A stretch of DNA of 64,000 bases from assembly GCA_008360975.2 (NCBI GenBank), contig CM039183.1:10443762-10507761 (forward strand). The letters are read 5' to 3'. The notes beneath the pieces are model-generated. The model ran no database searches. It worked only from the letters and a program-made list of their open reading frames with translations, and had not been told where the DNA came from. Positions 48,701 to 60,255 of this stretch are shown piece after piece. The translations under genes were made by a program, and so were the position numbers. Source of the stretch: Lichenostomus cassidix (taxonomy: Eukaryota; Chordata; Aves; Passeriformes; Meliphagidae). Position 1 is the first letter of the stretch; each line of letters opens with the position of its first letter.

Positions 48701-51700
48701 ACTGTAGGATTACTGCCTTGCTAAGAAAGTAATATGTATTTGGTGCAAAGATGTGCCTCTACTCCTGATTGCTGCACTCAGGCACACAGCCAAGTGCATT
48801 ATTTTTTACAAGCTTTTTCAAAATCAATTTAAAGACAAATATTCCCAACAAGTAACCAGTAGGTATTAATTTCCAGGTCGTGAAAAGAAAATCATTCATT
48901 AGTAACTCAGAGCAGCAAGCAGTACCTTGAAGCACTTGTCCAAGGACATTGATCTATGACAGCAAACTTGAATTACCCCTAAAAATATCAAAGGGCTAGC
49001 TTGCTTTAAAAGCCACAAAACACAAAAAGTGAACCCAAAAATAAACCTGCTGCTGTTCTCATGTTCTGAATATACAACATTCCCCTTATGACCTGTATAA
49101 ATGCAAAGGAACGTAAGGAGGAAGGGATGCAAAACACTTTGAACAGCATCATGGCAGAGCTCAGGCTTTGTCATGCCTCCTCAGCCAGGGCTGTGGCCAG
49201 GACCATGCACTGCCTTGGTGCTTCACCCAGCACAGGAGAGCAAGACCTAGGAAACACCTATTTAGTAGTTAACTGCAAACTACCATTCACCCAGCTGATG
49301 GAAATACAGGACACCATGGCAGCTCAGACAAAAAAAAACAAACCTACATCAAAAAGAAGCTGATGATGTGAAAAGACACCACAGATGACATTTCACAGAA
49401 TCCCGGGATGGGTCAGGCAGGAAGAGACCGCAGTGGGTCATCTGGTCCAAGCTCGCTGCCCAAGCAGGGTCATGCAGAGCACTGGCACAGGGTGGTGTCC
49501 AAATGGTTCTTGAATATCCCCAGCTGGGGAGACTCCACAGCCTCTCTGGGCAATCTGTGCCAGAGCTCGGGCACTGCACAGTAGGGAACCTCTGCCTCAT
49601 GTTCAGCTGGAGCTTCCTGTGCCTCAGTTTGCCTGTTGCCTCTTGTCCCATTGCCCAGCCCCACGGAGTAGAGCCTGCTCCATCCTCTGAGCCTCCCTGC
49701 AGTTTGTTTAAGGAGCAAAGTGGCTCTTCCAAGGGTTTGACACATACCTATTCCCTCAAATATCTTTTTCCAAGTGGGAAGTGTAACTGATTCGTTTTTG
49801 AGAATCCTGATCCAAGCAATCAAAGCTCAGCACATTGGAAAGCAAGCACAAGGAAGGACACACAACTCTGCAAGCCAGGGAGGTACAAAATAGTATTACC
49901 TGAAGAAAGCAAGAGCAGAGTGGCCTCCGAAGTCATTACCTACCCAAAACCATGGTGTATGAACAGCTCAACAAGGCAAAACATGTAATAGGGATTTTGG
50001 CTGTATTGCAGACAAGTGGAAATCTGTGTATTACAGACAAGTAGAAATGCCCATGGATAACAGCAAAGTTTATTACACATCTTATATGCTGCGAGGAAAG
50101 AACTGAATTTGCTCCTGGGTAGGTTGTAGTCCCGGCAAAAAAGAAGTTTTTGTCTGAAATTACATTCAAGTGAAGACCAATGTCCAGACATTTAAGAGTG
50201 AAAAAAAAAAGGAAGAAAATAAAAAAAAGAAAAATCCCACTAAGAGCAGCTGTATCAAATGGCTGGAAAGAAGTGTCTGAACTGTCAGCAACTAAAAAAC
50301 CTTCCAGCTGATTACAACACACTGATGCATGTAGCTGTGAGCTAGATGTGGGGGGGAAAAAGAGCCAACAAAAAACCCCACCAAAACCAACAAACATATA
50401 TATAAAAAAGCATTACCTCCTTACCACAATTTTTTTTCAGGGGAAAAGTAAAGTAAGTAGGTAATGCATGATTCAGTAAATTGATATTCTTAAGTGAATT
50501 CTGTGGCTGCTCCATTAGGTGGAAGGCTGATCATCAATCCTGTTAAGCTTCTTAGCTTATTCAGCAAACACTGTGTAACTAGCAATTCTTTTTTTTTTTA
50601 AATTATAATCCTGCTAGCCTGGAAACATGGAAGCACAATAAAGGTACTTACATTTTCCTCTGCAGGGCTATTTTTAAGCTGGAACAATCCCTAATCTGCA
50701 GTTTGGGTGACCTCACAAGGGGTCACAACAGTTACAAAGGAGGCTGCAGAGGGGCAGCAACAAGGAGTTAAGAGAAAATAGCAGCCCTGGAGCTGATAAT
50801 ACACTCAAAAAAAATCCTGCACTTTGAGCTGCACTCCAAATATATGTACAATCAGATCACTTTAATTCCAACAGAGGAGAGTAGCAAAGGTCACAGAGTA
50901 AGGACATTGTCTTGTACCAAAGAAGACCATTGAATGCCAACAGATCCATGAAGAAGAGGTCAGGCTGAGTCAAGCTTTGGCCTCGAGCACCGTACAAATT
51001 CTGACAAAATTAGAACCAGATGAAAACATCACATTTAGTCCCAAAGTGCAGTTCATCTAATCAGTCTATAATAATACCATCATGTGTTTGGAAAGCAGCT
51101 GCATTTAATGAAATACATCAGAAGCCTGCAGGCTGCTTCTTCATAAGATAGAGGTATCACGCTGATTTTAAGACGAAGTGACAAGAATGGAATATGAAAG
51201 GGATAGGCTGTCATCAGGAAGGTTACAATGGTGGGGACATTGCTTATGACAGACAGACAACACAGCAATGGAGGAAATAAAAATCTGTGTGTAAGAAAGG
51301 TCAATCTGACTTGGCAGCAAAGCACCAAGGAGATTAGTGAGCACATACACAGGCAGGAGAAATGTCTCGGAGTGGAGGAAGTAACTCCACATGGAAAGGA
51401 GGATCACTGTACTGCTTCTCCCTCTTGTAGAGATGTTCTGAAATGAAGACAGGACAGCAGATATGCAGCCTCTTCATGATTTATGGCCTTATTTTGCCTT
51501 TGTAAAACAGGGTGTTGCATGCATTCCTCAAGAGCTAAAATTGAACCAATCATAAAAGCCACTACACATTTCCAGTCAGTTACCAAAAAGCACATAGCTA
51601 CTGAGTGGGGGGAAGAAGTGTCATCTACAAGATTTTATTTTATAGACTAGAAAAAGATCCACTACTGAACTGAGCTGAAAGCAGGCTTCAGGCAAGCTGA

Positions 51701-54700
51701 TCCCTGACAACCACCAACAGTAAGTCTGTGTGACATCACTCCATTTCGCTCCATCTACACAAAAGACATTTGTATTATTCTGAAAAGGATTTGGGATTGT
51801 GTCTTTTTATATCATCCCTAAATATCAGGAATGACACAGGTATTTATCAGATGAATATTAGACCACACCTCAGTAAACCACAAGTATTAAAAGACTTGCT
51901 GTGAACCCCTTCAGAAACCAATCTCCTAGATATTTATAAATGGAGATTAAAATCAGATTTGTCTCCTGCAAGATGAGTTCACAGTTTGCCTAGAATACAA
52001 AGAGCAGTAAGTTGGAAAACTGAAGTGAAAAAAGGGAGAAGAAAGAATCAATTTTGTAAAACATCTAAGTAGACTCACTGCTTTCAAATAGAAGTAATTG
52101 CTTCCCAAGGCTTTTGGTGACAAACAGCCTGTGGCAGCACAGCAGCAGAGATACAAAGACATTAATATTGACATAATAAAAAGACTAATGAACTTGTTTT
52201 AATAAACATGCTACTTCCAATGCACTGTTGTCCACTAATATAATTACATTTGTGCAGCTGTATTACCTTAAGGAACTTACTAAGGCCTTATGATGTCTTA
52301 CATTCTCTCTCCACCATGCTACAAAATGTGCCTAATAACAGTAACAACATCCTTAACTACAAAGCATTTAGGTTAAAGGTGCTAGGAAAAAACATACACA
52401 GAGCAGCTGTCTTAAGAGCAAAGCCTACAACTCATTGCAGTGACTGAACACGACTCAAATCATTTAGATGTCACTTCCAATTGCATGTATTAACATTCAG
52501 CTTCAAGCTCAATTCTTATGAGTGGCTGAAGGCATTCTCACAATTACATTAAAAACCTACTTCCAAATCAACAGCAGTGAACAATCCAAAACAAAGATGG
52601 AGTTTGACTTTATACAACCTCATCATCTTCAACTGAACTCACATACTGTTCAAAAACTGTCAACTCAGTTCACACCATCTGTTATCCCTGAACAGTTATG
52701 TTTCTAATATATTTTCCTCTTAGTTTTAAAAGTGGAAGTCTTGAATTCCAAGACCTACTCAGACTTTTTAAAGTTACTTATGGAAAATGTTTAACTCCTC
52801 TAGGTTGAATCCTCTCCTCCATGATTCAAAAGGGAATATTCTGCCTGATAATAATGCAAAGATGATAATGCAAAGAGATTTATTTATGAGAGAAAAATGG
52901 AACAATGGTATACTAATACCATTATAACATGCAAGATTCTACAGCAGTCTCATCAAAATCAACGTGTTCATCCCAAATGAGAACTGCTCTTGCCAGTTCA
53001 CCTCTGAAATGCAACTGTCTGCCATAATGTGACACCAGTTTCTTGACTCCCTGTCTAATCCTGGTCCATAAGCAGAAGAACATGGATCTATAAGATCTGT
53101 AAGAAATGAGATACAGTACTGGATTACTCTCAAGTTTCTTAAGTCACTGCACTCAAAACATTGTTTTCTTCAAAGAAAGAGACCCTTTCTCCAAAGAGAC
53201 CCCACAACATTCTAAATGGAAGTGTATGATGCATATCTGATACTGAGCTCGGCTGAAAGACAATGAGGAGACAAAAATCTCCACCTGCCCACTGAGGCTA
53301 AAAAAAAAGGCTGCTTTAGCAAAATAAATGTTCCTGTTTGCAATTCTGCCTGCACCCTCTGAGGGTATTATCTGTGAGCTCTACAGGGCCTTTATACAAA
53401 CCTGGGAAGTCCTGAGGACTGCAAAGCATTCAGTCTAGGCAGCCACTACTGAGTCACACAGCATTCATTTGGGTAACAGGTGGCATCCAACTGCAGAACT
53501 GCAAGAATCTGGACACTGAAAAAGTCTCACTAAGACAAGGACTACCACCATGAAAACGAACATGAGGCCATGTAAGAGATTAGTACCACGGGACAGAGAA
53601 AATGGTTGTAGATAAAAGTTCACAGACTAAAAATTAAGAGCTGCACAGATCTGAAATGTTTCCACTGAAAACTTAAGCTGAGTTCTACTTCTCACTGCTG
53701 GATGGATTTCCACAAGAGTGAAACAGGAAAAAACCCCTCATCTACTACCAAACTTTCTGTCTGCTGTTTGGTTTTGCTAATACAAGTCTGAAGCTCTTGG
53801 GGCTACCTACTTATTCACAGCAATTTAGTAATATTGTAAAAAAAAATGCAAAAGCTCTAATTATGTGGATAACATGAAAATTTTGTTCAGGTGTGTCTGA
53901 AAATTTGTTGGCAGAAAAACACATCTATAGTCTAATTATTCTTCCCACAAGTTAGCATGGGAAAGTTTTGGGTATTTTTCTCAAAATCCGGAAACAAATC
54001 TGATGCATCACAATAGTAAAATGAAACTTCAGACCTGGAAAATATTCCAAAAGATGCATTCACACTGCTACACTGACACAGGGAATAACTCCACTTAACA
54101 GCAAACCTTGAGCACACTTCTACAGTGCACTTAGATTAGAATTTCACATTTTCTAAAACTGGCAATTTGTCACAGTGTCAGCAGAAGTCGCAGACATGGG
54201 ATTGTCAGGTTGATTGTCAGCCACAATTCAAACCCTGAATAAATCCAGCTACAATCACAGCATCTGAGAAATTGTGTTTTGTTTTCTTTATAACATTTTA
54301 TTAAAAATCAAGGACCTCAATGTAGCTAATATATATTATTGTAAATGCTACTATCTTTTGATAGTTGCTTTATTAAAGCCTTCATTTTTTATTTTTAATA
54401 AATGTCATGCCTCAGTGTCACCAGATGGATACGGAGAAGAGAGATTTCAGTGAGGTCTGCAAACTAAACACCTTTGGATTGGTTCAAAACAAAATGAAAA
54501 TCAGAGGCTAGATGCCTTTGAAAAGTAATAGTGCAGAGTAACAAATCAAAACCCAACAGAATGCCCCTCCAAATACAATTAACTACAAGGCATTTTATAT
54601 TCACTTCCCTTTTTTTCTGATTAAAAGCAATTAACCAATTATACTTCAATGCATAGACAACTCTCTTGTAAAAGGAAAAAAACCAATTGTACAGTTGTAA

Positions 54701-57700
54701 CTCTTTACATCCTTAATGCTCAAACATCAAAACTCTTCTTATGATACCACTGATAAGAGGCAATTATTCTGTAATTATTTATCCGGAGTGTTCATACGTC
54801 AAGAAAAATTCTTTGTAAATTGAAGAAGTCTTTTTACTGCTGATCCTCGAGTTAGACATGTCTGTCAAAATGAACAATTTAACCCAAAGAAAACTCACAT
54901 AAGACTCCAAAAACATTATATAAAATGCAATTCAGGAGCAGCCTTAAGGAACAGTGCAAGGTGTCCCTGGCCACAGCAGTGGCTTTGAATCTGGATGCTC
55001 TTTAAGGTCCCTTCCTACCTAAACCATTCTATGATTCCATGCCTGGCTCCCAAGGGCAGCTAATGGAATTAATACTGTGAGTAGGAAAATATAATGTCTA
55101 CATAGTCCCAGTATCAAATAAAAGCTCTTTATTCTCACATACAGTTGGATACATAATGGGTGTTGAGAAAAGTATGCTGGTTTGGGTGCCTGGGGTCTAG
55201 AAAACTCCTATGGCTGGGAGACAGCCAAACCAGTGAATGGAAACTAAACTGTTTCCCATGGTGAGGAGGGTGGAAACAGGAAAGAATAAGTATGGAGCAA
55301 GAAGATAATTTTACATTATTTCATTACAAAGTCACTGAAATATGTCATAGGGCAGGAATAAATCCCTGTTTATATTTCTGTGTCAGAGTTGCAGGAGACA
55401 GCTATCTGGGTAAGGATCAGAGATTGCCTAGGATAATTGGGATTCCTCCTGTTTAAATGAATTCCTTCTATTTAAACCAGTTAAACTATTAAAAAGAATA
55501 GTTACATTGAAAGTATAGATGACCCTATCCACAAGTGCACAGTAGTATTATTCAAGGTATAATGGAAGATAATTAGCATCCTCTAATGAGATCGAAAAAT
55601 ACAGTCACCTTTCTCAGTCACAAAGCCCTGTCATTTGGTTGACATTTCACTTGACAACTACTTCACATAAAATGGTCATATCTGCATTTTAAATGTTACC
55701 ACTTCTGAAGCAACTGCACTGCTAAGGACGTGAGTGATTTATACCGTTTGTATCTACTTCATTTGAATTCTGAAGATTTTATTTTTTATTTCTGTAAGAG
55801 AAACTGTTCTTCAGATAACTGTCATTTGAAATATAAACCCCTCAGTCTTCTCAATCTCATGGCTACTGTCTCTACTGAATACATAAAGGAGGTACACTTT
55901 AATTTTTCCAGATTGTTACACCTTGTTAAATAAGCCAATAATTTTAGGTAATTTGCCTAAATATATAAAATTTTACTAAGTCAAACAACATAGATGCCAT
56001 CCCAGGTAATATTTTTAATTCAGTCACTTAACCACACACGTGGAAAAGTTCCTGGTAAAACAGAGCTCAGCTATTGCTCGTGAATATGAACAGAAGCCTA
56101 ATTAAGGAAACAATCTAACCTACAAATTGTAAATGCTACTATCATTTACAAATTGTAATCAGCTTGCAATCACTTGTGGTGCTACATGTTAAATTTCAGA
56201 TAAACAAAAATAACAACAGTGCTTGGCTTCTTAAATATTCTTATCCTAGCTGCTGCTTGTCTAAACGAGTTTCTCCTGCAGATGGCATCCTTAGAAAGCC
56301 TTCTCCACGCAGAGCCTGCAGTTCACACTGCAGCCTTTTCCAAGCCTTTGGAGATCTCTCTACCTTCAAGTATTTGGAATTAGTCAATGGTCAAAACTTA
56401 CTCGGTAAGATGAGCAGCAAGCCCAGTCTGAAAGTATAACCCCCTTTCTTTAGCAGACATAAAGAAAACACAATATTCTGTCACCCACATGCTGAGAATA
56501 GGAAGAGACCACCAGTTCTGAAAGTCTGATTTTGCAGAGCTCTTAAATTCTATGGATTATAAACAATCAAACTTTGACTCTCAAATTGTTGCAGTTATCT
56601 CTGCCAGAGATTATGTTCTTACCATTCCTTCTCTTCCCCTGTGGGATAAGATAAGGAACCACAAGGCAGGTGAAAAGGCCCCTCAGTTACCTCAGTTCAC
56701 AGTCTCGAGTGTGAACTTAAACAGCCATCATCCCTCAGTTACGTTAAGCATGGGTGTAACTCCTTTCAGGACTGGAGGAAAATAACTGCAGCTGACCAGA
56801 CAATCTGCAGGATGTTCCCAACAGTTTTTGTGTAACACATTCTTGCACTTCAGTAATTTCATTTCTGAGACAGTGCAGCTTGAACAGCATATCTGGCCTG
56901 TGGCTCTAAAATACTTTAGAAAATAAACACACAATTTATGTTCTCAAGAAAGGCCTAGGAAACAGAGGAGAAGATACTTCCCCCTCCATCCATAACGACA
57001 CATACTAGATGGATTCACTGTGACATAAAGCAAACCCGTTTGCTATTAAAAGATAACAACCTGATTTTGTGCATGCATTTCTCTCAACACCTGCAGTTGC
57101 AACTGTACTCTAAGGAGACACAAAAAAAATAGTATACACAGATTTTCATGACTGTATTGCTCCAAAGCAGTATTTTCTTTTCATCTTCTGTTTATTGCAG
57201 TTAATAATTTTTATTCAACTCACGACTTACATCTATTGAAGAAACTGCTTTTCCTGCACTGCTCGACTGTCCCAGTCCAGGGGGCAGAGAGGGAGCACCG
57301 TGTCTGGAAAGCCCATGCCAGGCTGGAGTATGAACTGCAGCTCCCCTTCACTGGCACAGAAGCAAAGCCTGAGAACAAAGACAGAAAGGTGTTTATATAT
57401 AGCACATTTCCTTGCCTAAAACAGTACTTTCTGCAAATATATGCACCGGAAGAAAAACCAGCGATTTTCAAAGGGAATCAGAACCTTTTGTCTTGAAGTG
57501 CAGAGCAGAATGTGGGAGGGAGAATATTGCAATAGAAAATGTCACAAAGAGAAGAAGGCTAGAAGGCTTCTAGCATACTGCTGATAGAGTGATTTTAATA
57601 AATTATTTAGGAGCAGTTGCAGCCTTTTATTTTTCCTGGTTTACCTGCAAGAAATGGTTGGGGTTTTCTAAGGATACACTTGTGACTAGACTGTGAAAAT

Positions 57701-59218
57701 ATTTCCCTCCACCAAGGAAACACCACTGGCCTGTTTTCAAGCCCCTCTTAACACTTGTGACTAGACTGTGAAAATATTTCCCTCCACCAAGGAAACACCA
57801 CTGGCCTGTTTTCAAGCCCCTCTTAATGTTCAGGCTTTAATCACAGTTTGGCATCACTTCATTATAGATTGCCCTGAGGATGAAAAGAGACCTGAAATTC
57901 ATTAACTACTTAGATTTTATTTGGTTTTTTTTAGGACTGGGGGCAAGAAAGTTTTTAGAGGACTGTAGAAGATAAAAACGTTTTCCCTTCCTACTACGTA
58001 TACTTTAACCTCTACTGCGAAAAAAATAATACATTTGAATTTTGAAAAGCTACTGAAGAGGACTCAAAGCCAGAAAGAAATGGCTACAGAAAAACCAGAG
58101 AAACTTGGATTACTATTGATTAAAATGTCCAGGATGACATTTTAGAAGAGAAAGAAAGGTAGAAAGGTAGAAAGAATGGGAAAAAAAAAATTTGAAGGAC
58201 AAAGCAAACCACCTCACTCCATCATCTTAAGGCAGATGTTACTGCCCAGGTTACTCTGATGGGGTGATGGGTAACTGATCCAGGTTTCCAAAGGCACAGC
58301 AGCATGCCCAGAACCCTGTAAGGATGAGTAAGATCTGCCTACCTAAACTCCATCAATGATCTGAAGCACATGTTTATTTTATCCAGTATTTATCACGTCC
58401 TGTACTGGAGAGGAATAACACTTGCAAGAGCAACTAGGTTGACACTATTTGGCAAAATGCAAGCTTTAAAAACCACTGACATTCGTTTAGAAATCCCCTT
58501 GGCATTACTGAGATACAAAACCCAATTGTCATGCAGCTCTTGTAGGAGCCAGTGATGGAACTGCCATGGCAATGTGTGCAGCGGTGGAATGTCCTGATCC
58601 ATGCACCAGACGATCAGATCAGATCACTTGGCCGTGTGCTGGGCTTGAGTTCATCACTGCCCATTTAATGTGTTCAATTAACACTCCTGCAAAGTGTCAC
58701 AGCAGCAGCCCAGCTCAACACACCCCAAAGCACTTCTCCTACAGTGGAATTACCGCGATGGAGGGAAAATCACTGCAAGGGCTTATAAAACTCAAATTCA
58801 CGTACGCACAGGCTCCCCACTCTGCCAAGGACCAGCAGCCTGGGGATCAGGGGAATGCTCCTTATCGCCCTGATCCCGCAGCAAGGCTAGGTTAAACCCT
58901 GAGCAGGGGAGGCACCAGGGGCTGCTCTCACCGGGTCACCCCTCAGCTCCAGGGGAAGGCAGCAGGGACACTGCAAACCCCCGGTGTCCCGTGCTGCCGT
59001 GCAGGCACACACGGCCGTGGGATGTGCACATGGACGGACGACCGGGCGCGCACTCGCAGCGCTCTCCCCTCGCCCTGCGGGGACACCCCCGCCTCCCGCG
59101 CCGCCTGCCCTCCCCGCGGAGGCTCCCCGGCACCCCGCACTGCCCCGTCACCTCGCCAGGCCGCTCGGAGCGCACCGCGGGCACACGCCCGGCCGGCAGC
59201 CACCACCGCCGCCGCCAT
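33550..59218 (-). CDS. MRPS5: MRPS5, mitochondrial small ribosomal subunit protein uS5m (complete)
   Basis: MRPS5 is the mitochondrial form of ribosomal protein S5 and is built into the small subunit near the mRNA entry and decoding region. Eleven minus-strand exons join in phase: 59152-59218, 57231-57368, 48452-48577, 47912-48145, 45458-45492, 38431-38521, 37681-37727, 36986-37043, 36090-36152, 35151-35287 and 33550-33774. They give 406 aa (human 430). Residues 1-22 are Ala/Arg-rich with no acidic residue, as in a mitochondrial presequence. A Lys/Arg-rich segment (about 85-100) and ERGWSG-like and PPDPGP motifs mark the mitochondrial extension. Residues 201-266 are the S5 N-terminal RNA-binding domain ([20 protein letters not shown]). 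Residues about 287-340 are the S5 C-terminal domain ([19 protein letters not shown]). The C-terminal tail carries [10 protein letters not shown]. No stop or frameshift interrupts it. Confidence 0.96.
35151..35287 (-). CDS. MRPS5: MRPS5 exon 10 (S5 C-terminal domain)
   Basis: The acceptor is TTCCCCCAG and the donor GTGGGT. It encodes [20 protein letters not shown], then [20 protein letters not shown] and KGLTRQ. Confidence 0.96.
36090..36152 (-). CDS. MRPS5: MRPS5 exon 9
   Basis: The acceptor is CACCTCCAG and the donor GTAATT. It encodes [20 protein letters not shown] and ends one base into a Gly codon. Confidence 0.94.
36758..36866 (-). mobile_element. CR1 LINE 3-prime end fragment
   Basis: It matches the reverse complement of the CR1 3-prime terminus. 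Read on the plus strand it shows accatggaattgtttgggct, then ggtccaacccttcc and an agcagggacacc segment. It lies within MRPS5 intron 8. Confidence 0.75.
36986..37043 (-). CDS. MRPS5: MRPS5 exon 8
   Basis: The acceptor is TTCCCTAG and the donor GTAAGT. It encodes [19 protein letters not shown], matching the human AKNRAVHHLHYIERYEDHT region. Confidence 0.94.
37195..37545 (+). mobile_element. CR1 LINE 3-prime fragment (about 350 bp)
   Basis: It begins in the CR1 ORF end that encodes the LEKRRL-type segment (ggagaagaggagcctcatgg). It continues through gtgataggatgagaggaaat and ends in the 3-prime tail (ataattctatgatt). It lies antisense to MRPS5, in the intron between exons 7 and 8. Confidence 0.85.
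37681..37727 (-). CDS. MRPS5: MRPS5 exon 7
   Basis: The acceptor is TCTTGCAG and the donor GTATGT. This 47-nt exon encodes [15 protein letters not shown] and completes the S5 signature begun in exon 6. Confidence 0.95.
38431..38521 (-). CDS. MRPS5: MRPS5 exon 6 (S5 RNA-binding domain, first half)
   Basis: The acceptor is TTTTTTTGCAG and the donor GTATGT. It encodes [20 protein letters not shown] and [11 protein letters not shown], residues 201-231, the core of the S5 signature. Confidence 0.96.
38560..38725 (+). mobile_element. CR1 LINE 3-prime end fragment
   Basis: A CR1 terminal segment with ctctcaggcacatggcgtga, ggtgtcctgtgcagggccag and the end gatttcatgattcca. It sits only about 40 nt upstream of the MRPS5 exon 6 acceptor, on the opposite strand to the gene. 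Confidence 0.8.
39360..39470. repeat. AT-rich low-complexity tract
   Basis: About 110 bp of almost pure A and T, with many TATA and TTAAAT steps, lies inside MRPS5 intron 5. It is low complexity rather than a recognised element. Confidence 0.7.
39728..39800. repeat. A/C-rich low-complexity tract (AAACC-type)
   Basis: The segment consists nearly only of A and C with irregular aaacc and aaaac units. It looks like a degenerate simple repeat, inside MRPS5 intron 5. Confidence 0.65.
45458..45492 (-). CDS. MRPS5: MRPS5 exon 5 (35-nt microexon)
   Basis: The acceptor is CCCAACAG and the donor GTAAGC. It encodes [11 protein letters not shown] with two bases of the preceding codon. It matches the human TYEDFDTRILE segment and is needed to keep the reading phase. 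Confidence 0.93.
45493..47911 (-). other. MRPS5: MRPS5 intron 4
   Basis: A 2.4-kb intron containing the CR1 tail at 45837-45912. I see nothing else to annotate in it. Confidence 0.6.
45837..45912 (+). mobile_element. CR1 LINE 3-prime tail fragment
   Basis: A short copy of the CR1 end: cctagatgacctgtaaaaga, tcccttccaactaaa and then tgattctatgattcta, the characteristic repeated terminal octamer. It lies in MRPS5 intron 4. Confidence 0.8.
47912..48145 (-). CDS. MRPS5: MRPS5 exon 4
   Basis: The acceptor is TTTTTAAG and the donor GTAAGA. This is the longest coding exon. It encodes [15 protein letters not shown], a charged helical region (about [20 protein letters not shown]) and [20 protein letters not shown]. 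Confidence 0.95.
48452..48577 (-). CDS. MRPS5: MRPS5 exon 3
   Basis: The acceptor is TTATTTCAG and the donor GTAGAT. It encodes [20 protein letters not shown], then a run of basic residues ([18 protein letters not shown]). On the plus strand this appears as a pyrimidine-rich tract but it is coding. Confidence 0.95.
49390..49745 (-). mobile_element. CR1 LINE 3-prime ORF2 fragment
   Basis: On the minus strand broken frames read [30 protein letters not shown] and [10 protein letters not shown]. These are the conserved CR1 C-terminal segments ([22 protein letters not shown]). At least one frameshift makes it non-functional. It lies in MRPS5 intron 2, in sense with the gene. Confidence 0.88.
54950..55040 (+). 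mobile_element. CR1 LINE 3-prime tail fragment
   Basis: A CR1 end with gcaaggtgtccctggccaca, ctttaaggtcccttcctacc and accattctatgattccatg. It lies antisense to MRPS5, in intron 2. Confidence 0.85.
57231..57368 (-). CDS. MRPS5: MRPS5 exon 2
   Basis: The acceptor is TTGTTCTCAG and the donor GTAAGT. Residues 23-68 are poorly conserved but contain LAWAFQTRC, resembling the human LSRALQTQC segment, and SSFFNR before the conserved LTADEL. The exon ends one base into that Leu codon. Confidence 0.87.
57369..59151 (-). other. MRPS5: MRPS5 intron 1
   Basis: A 1.8-kb intron with the 75-bp tandem duplication and, near 58,150-58,180, a short GAAAG-rich tract. GC content rises into the CpG island past about 58,900. 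Confidence 0.65.
57676..57826. repeat. Perfect 75-bp tandem duplication
   Basis: Two identical 75-bp copies lie head to tail: 57676-57750 and 57751-57825, both beginning acacttgtgactagactgtg. I see no mismatch between them, so the event is recent or conversion keeps them identical. It is in MRPS5 intron 1, about 300 bp upstream of exon 2. Confidence 0.95.
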
Positions 59219-59480
59219 GACGGGCCCGTCCCCTCACGGCCGCCGTACTGCGCTGCCCTGCGCGCTGCCTGAGCAGAAACCACTGGAAATAAACCAAGGC
59301 GGGGACGCAAAAGCCTGAAGCCTTCGCTGACCCTTTACTGGAGCCTTTACTGACACTCTCCCCCTGCCTCGGCTCCTTGCGGCATCGTTAGCAATCCCAC
59401 AGCCAGGCAAGCGGCGAACACCAGCAAGGAAAAGCCCCTGGCGGCCCCGGGGCGGGGCGTGCTCGGTGTGTGTGCTGTGC
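58960..59480. promoter_or_regulatory. MRPS5: CpG island promoter of MRPS5
   Basis: This is a sharply GC- and CpG-rich block (for example ccgggcgcgcactcgcagcg near 59,042) in otherwise AT-rich sequence. It covers MRPS5 exon 1 and the start codon at 59218. No TATA box is apparent, as usual for a housekeeping mitochondrial gene. CpG islands are often divergent, but I recognise no gene on the plus-strand side. Confidence 0.85.
59152..59218 (-). CDS. MRPS5: MRPS5 exon 1 (coding part)
   Basis: The ATG at 59218-59216 has G at -3 and G at +4. It encodes a presequence-like [20 protein letters not shown] with Arg and no acid. The donor GTGACG at 59151 is chosen because it leaves one base that fits the phase of exon 2. 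It sits in the CpG island. Confidence 0.82.
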
Positions 59481-60255
59481 ATGCTGAGCTTTCTGTTTTA
59501 GAAAAGATTCTTCCCAAGTGCTTCTTTTCCAGCACCGTTGGTGTCTCACAGTTTGAGCTACACCTCAGTGCTTCATCTTCTGGTGCTTGGCATAAATATC
59601 GGCATTAGGGAAGTGTCTAGGGTTTTGCTCTTAATGCAGCCCCGTTGTTGTCCGCAAAAATCGGTGTGCGACAATTACACACTAGTTACACTAAAAGCCA
59701 CTAATTGCACGCTGGAGAGAAACACGGATTGTTTACTACAGCGTTGGACAAGCCTGGGTGCTCGGTGATACTCCAAAAATCAAACACCCCAACTATCCAA
59801 ACTTGCTGTTTATACATTTTAGCAAACAAAGGAATTAGTGTTCATTGGCTACAAGTGACATAGTTCTCTTGTGAATTGGTATTGTGCTGTTGGTTAATGA
59901 GTCCCTCGCTTCTCATGCTAATTATTCTCTCCTCATGCTCAGGCTTTCTCTTGTCTGAGGTGGGTCTGACCAAGATTTTATGTGTTTGTATTTGATCTGT
60001 CCCTGCTGGATTTACCTTCTACCCAGTCGGAGCTGATTCAGCACAGGTGCTGAGTTGTCTTTATTTGTTTCTTCCTTATCTTGGGACTTCTGCTAAATGT
60101 CCTTGGAGCCCATAAATTCTGCATTCTTTGGACTTAGTGGACTTTGTGTCCACTGTCAGTGGTATATCCTTTTTCCCAAGCTTAGTTAACCTCCCCCTGG
60201 GTCTGACATCGCTGAAGCATGTCCAGCCCTAAACCTAAATGAGTCAATTCTACCC
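59481..60255. other. Intergenic region upstream of MRPS5
   Basis: I see no gene or repeat family between the CpG island and the CR1 element. A 76-codon plus-strand frame at 59,538-59,768 has no recognised homologue. Confidence 0.55.

Larger units (their letters stand above)
48578..57230 (-). other. MRPS5: MRPS5 intron 2
   Basis: An 8.7-kb intron, the largest in the gene. It holds the CR1 pieces at 49390-49745 and 54950-55040. I see no other gene; open frames around 49,936-50,397 and 51,080-51,407 match no known family. Confidence 0.6.

Noticed and set aside
49936..50397. 153-codon minus-strand frame in MRPS5 intron 2
   Set aside because: Its Phe-rich stretches come from A-rich low-complexity DNA on the plus strand; no protein family or splice sites fit.
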